Assembly (NCBI GenBank): GCA_902598015.1
Contig: CACJZT010000002.1
Location: 1-64,000 of the forward strand
Reading direction: 5' to 3'
Length of the DNA stretch: 64,000 bases
Source of the DNA: an uncultured Pelagibacteraceae bacterium
Lineage (GTDB): Bacteria; Pseudomonadota; Alphaproteobacteria; Pelagibacterales; Pelagibacteraceae
Shown: positions 62,079-64,000 of the stretch, in pieces
How positions within the stretch are numbered: position 1 is the first letter of the stretch
Layout: each line of letters begins with the position of its first letter
Made by a program: the position numbers and the translations under genes
Notes under the pieces: generated by a model
What the model was told of the DNA's origin: nothing
Databases searched by the model: none
What the model saw: only the letters and a program-made list of their open reading frames with translations

Positions 62079-63371
62079 TTACTTAAGTTTTAGGTATTCA
62101 CTATTCAATAAACCAATAGCTTTTAGAACATTATATTGGGCGATAAGATTATTTCTCTCAGATTCTGCCAGAGAAATTTTTGCAGCCAATAACAAAGAGT
62201 TTGATTGAATAACATCTAGCGTTGTTCTTGAACCTCTTTCATACTCTGCAGCTATTCCTTCGTTAGCAATTTTTGCTGCTCTAACTTGAGATCTTACCGA
62301 ATTTAAAAAACTTTTAGATGCTTCAAGATTTGACCAAGCACTTCCAACATTCTTTTCAGTAGTTTTTACAGCATCCTCAAATAACAAAATTTTTCTAGTT
62401 TTAAGATTTGTATTCTTGTTTATTTTTGCACGTTTACTTCCACCTGAATAAAATGGCCAGCTAATTGTTGCTTTAAGTGTATCCTTTTCTCTTTGGTCAT
62501 AAGTTGAACTAAAATCCTCAGCATATGATCTTTCTAAAGATAAAGATGCACTAGGTTTTAAGTCACTTTCAGCAATTGCAATATCCATTTCAGACTGATT
62601 TAATTCTATTTTAGCGATCATTATATCTGGGTTGTTCTCTCTTGCTAAATTGATTGCTGTACTAAGTTCACTTGGAACTCCTACAATTGCTCTGTTTGTC
62701 TTTTTTAATTCATTTGTATTTAAAAGTTTACCAATAATATTTTCGTAATTTAATTTATTAATCATTAATTCGCTTCTTGCTTGAGTTAGTTGAGCGCTTG
62801 CTCCCGCAAGGGAAGATTCAGTTTGTGACAAATCCGCAGTTTTTATTTGTCCTCTATCTAATCTAACTTTATCATTTTCAAGTTGTTTAATAAGTAAGTT
62901 TAAATTTTGTCTATTAATCGCAACTTTTTCTCTTGATAAAATTACAGATGTAAAAGCTTCTATTGCACTGTAAAGAACATCCTGTTCTTTTTTAAATAAT
63001 TTTGCTTTTGAAAGTTCTAAACCTATTAAATTCTTTTCATAATTAAGGTCTCTCCCAAAATCCAATAACGTTTGCTCTAATTTAATGGATGTTGTGAATG
63101 GATCTGAATCACTAATAGTTGCATCACCACCACTCTGATTTGTCAGTTTATTTGTTTCCTCAAGGCTCTTTGACCCACTTAAACTCAAGGAAGGCATATA
63201 ATCGGCTTTTGAAATATTCAGATCTTCTTCTGAGGCTTTTATATTTTCTCTCTCAGCATTTAATTGTTTATTGTTATTGTAAGTTTCATTTAATGCTTCA
63301 TATAATGTGACAGCAAGCGATTGAGCTGTTAAGCAAAAAAAACTAAAAATTATTATTAATATTTTTTTCAT
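62079..63371 (-). CDS. tolC: TolC-family outer-membrane efflux protein
   Basis: Trimeric outer-membrane channel for type I secretion or RND efflux. 430 residues with a signal peptide (about 1-20, ending SLAVT). Two OEP repeats of long coiled helices: first near residues 20-200 (TYNNNKQLNAERENIKAS), second near 225-420 (INLARENNPDIMIAKIELNQ). Typical C-terminal NLIAQYNVLKAIGLL. Its start overlaps the stop of the kinase-like gene (TAATG). No inner-membrane partner is adjacent. The RND exporter at 11198 is of a family that does not normally use TolC. Confidence 0.9.
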   Translation of the reverse strand: MKKILIIIFSFFCLTAQSLAVTLYEALNETYNNNKQLNAERENIKASEEDLNISKADYMPSLSLSGSKSLEETNKLTNQSGGDATISDSDPFTTSIKLEQTLLDFGRDLNYEKNLIGLELSKAKLFKKEQDVLYSAIEAFTSVILSREKVAINRQNLNLLIKQLENDKVRLDRGQIKTADLSQTESSLAGASAQLTQARSELMINKLNYENIIGKLLNTNELKKTNRAIVGVPSELSTAINLARENNPDIMIAKIELNQSEMDIAIAESDLKPSASLSLERSYAEDFSSTYDQREKDTLKATISWPFYSGGSKRAKINKNTNLKTRKILLFEDAVKTTEKNVGSAWSNLEASKSFLNSVRSQVRAAKIANEGIAAEYERGSRTTLDVIQSNSLLLAAKISLAESERNNLIAQYNVLKAIGLLNSEYLKLK

Positions 63372-64000
63372 TAGTTGTACTTTACAGAATTAATTTGATG
63401 ATTAGAATTTAATTTAATAATTATAGATGCGTATTTTGGCGCATATTTAAACATATTCTGCGTAATTCTCTGGTAAGTTTGCATAAATTTTAAAACTTCC
63501 TTTTTTGTCATAATTTTTTGTTTTGTTTTTTTATTCTTATTTTTTAATTTAAGTTTTTTTTCCTGAATAACTCTCCACTTTTGTAATAAACTAAAATTTT
63601 TTGCCCTTAAAAATAATAAACAATCGAGCTTACTATAAAGTTTCTTGTATCCTTTTTTTAGCTGGTCATTAACATGTTTTCTCCAAATTAATTTATTATC
63701 ATCATTTTTTTCCATCATATTTACACTTTTTTTTAATGTTTTTAAGCTTTCAGGTCTTGCTCCAACACACCAACCTTCAAAAATAATTACATCTGGTCTG
63801 CTATTTACTTTGTACCAATTTTTTTTTGTAAATCTGTCATCAATTGCCTTGTCGAACTTGGGTAATATAATTGATTTAAATTTTCTAGAGTTTGCTTTTT
63901 TAATAAACCTAGACATATAACTTATGTCATGGGTCCCGGGTACACCTCTTGTTAATAGCAATGGATGAATTTTCTTGGATAATTTTATTCTATTTTTTTT
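63371..64000 (-). CDS. Glycerate-kinase-like P-loop kinase (Tda10/GLYK family), N-terminus outside window
   Basis: The frame is open to base 64000, so the N terminus with the Walker A loop lies beyond the window; about 209 residues are seen. Signatures: HPLLLTRGVPGTHD near the window edge, LPKFDKAIDDR, and DVIIFEGWCVGARPES. These fit the D-glycerate 3-kinase/Tda10 family. The TTG at 63961 that opens a shorter frame is internal, not a start, because homology continues upstream of it. Phosphorylating glycerate would link to serine/glycine photorespiration-like metabolism, which fits the window, but the substrate is inferred. Coupled to tolC by TAATG. Confidence 0.75.
   Translation of the reverse strand, partial: KKNRIKLSKKIHPLLLTRGVPGTHDISYMSRFIKKANSRKFKSIILPKFDKAIDDRFTKKNWYKVNSRPDVIIFEGWCVGARPESLKTLKKSVNMMEKNDDNKLIWRKHVNDQLKKGYKKLYSKLDCLLFLRAKNFSLLQKWRVIQEKKLKLKNKNKKTKQKIMTKKEVLKFMQTYQRITQNMFKYAPKYASIIIKLNSNHQINSVKYN

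Noticed and set aside
63961-63961. TTG at 63961 as start of the glycerate-kinase-like gene
   Set aside because: The frame remains open to the window edge and conserved residues HPLLLTRG span this codon, so the gene continues outside the window.
1-64000. tRNA, rRNA, CRISPR arrays, insertion sequences, phage or restriction genes
   Set aside because: I looked through the gaps and repeats and saw none. The window is dense core genome.

Overview
This window is a very AT-rich, densely packed stretch of a free-living alphaproteobacterial chromosome. Gene content, gene order, tiny intergenic gaps, many start/stop overlaps, a glycine riboswitch on gcvT and a methylotroph-type formate dehydrogenase all point to the SAR11 clade (Pelagibacterales). 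That assignment is inference from gene content; no rRNA gene is present to confirm it. I see no tRNA, rRNA, CRISPR array, insertion sequence or prophage. No stretch over 300 bases lacks a gene: the longest gaps are 191 bases (42825-43015, the glycine riboswitch) and 176 bases (32209-32384, holding an unlisted 56-codon gene).

Layout. 1-5965 (+): outer-membrane biogenesis and housekeeping run lptG(partial)-lptD-surA-pdxA-rsmA. 5957-8536 (-): fabD-fabG-acpP-gmk, with acpP having its own promoter. 8619-11173 (+): rpsF-rpsR-rplI-dnaB. 11198-20283 (+): RND/MMPL exporter, cvpA-purF, an HD-domain protein, a YyaL-like thioredoxin-fold protein, then gshA-gshB. 20284-25264 (+): two transporters, a Rossmann-fold protein, a strongly expressed-looking GYD protein, msrB, sodB and two small unknowns. 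25261-28339 (-): threonine aldolase, glycine amidinotransferase and a DMT transporter. 28387-32390 (+): NifU-like and HPP proteins, fdh, msrA, a medium-chain reductase and a 56-residue membrane protein. 32385-38469: a FAD oxidoreductase, tspO, an SDR, and a lipid-modification cluster (FAD enzyme, DUF1365, cyclopropane-synthase-like methyltransferase, DUF3833 lipoprotein).

38475-42978 (-): gcvT-gcvH-gcvP behind a tandem glycine riboswitch. 43016-46300: DMT transporter and 5-oxoprolinase pxpB/pxpC, with pxpA divergent. 46300-49589: a TPR protein and a TRAP transporter (dctP, terminator, dctQ, dctM). 49702-56805: terC, then on the minus strand psd-pssA-glycosyltransferase-rlmE and guaB-TPR-guaA-gloA. 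56880-64000: icd, alaS, recA, a tolC-family gene and a partial glycerate-kinase-like gene.

Themes. Glycine and one-carbon metabolism recur: threonine aldolase makes glycine, the amidinotransferase consumes it, gcvTHP cleaves it, and fdh oxidises formate. Thiol and oxidative-stress functions recur too: gshAB, msrA, msrB, sodB, gloA and YyaL. The most distinctive observation is a perfect 12-base complementarity in the gcvT leader. It pairs the linker between the two glycine aptamers, plus the first bases of aptamer 2, with the gcvT start codon, which suggests a concrete translational switch. The gcv genes then run with almost no gap into the lipid-modification cluster. IMP dehydrogenase lacks its regulatory CBS domains.
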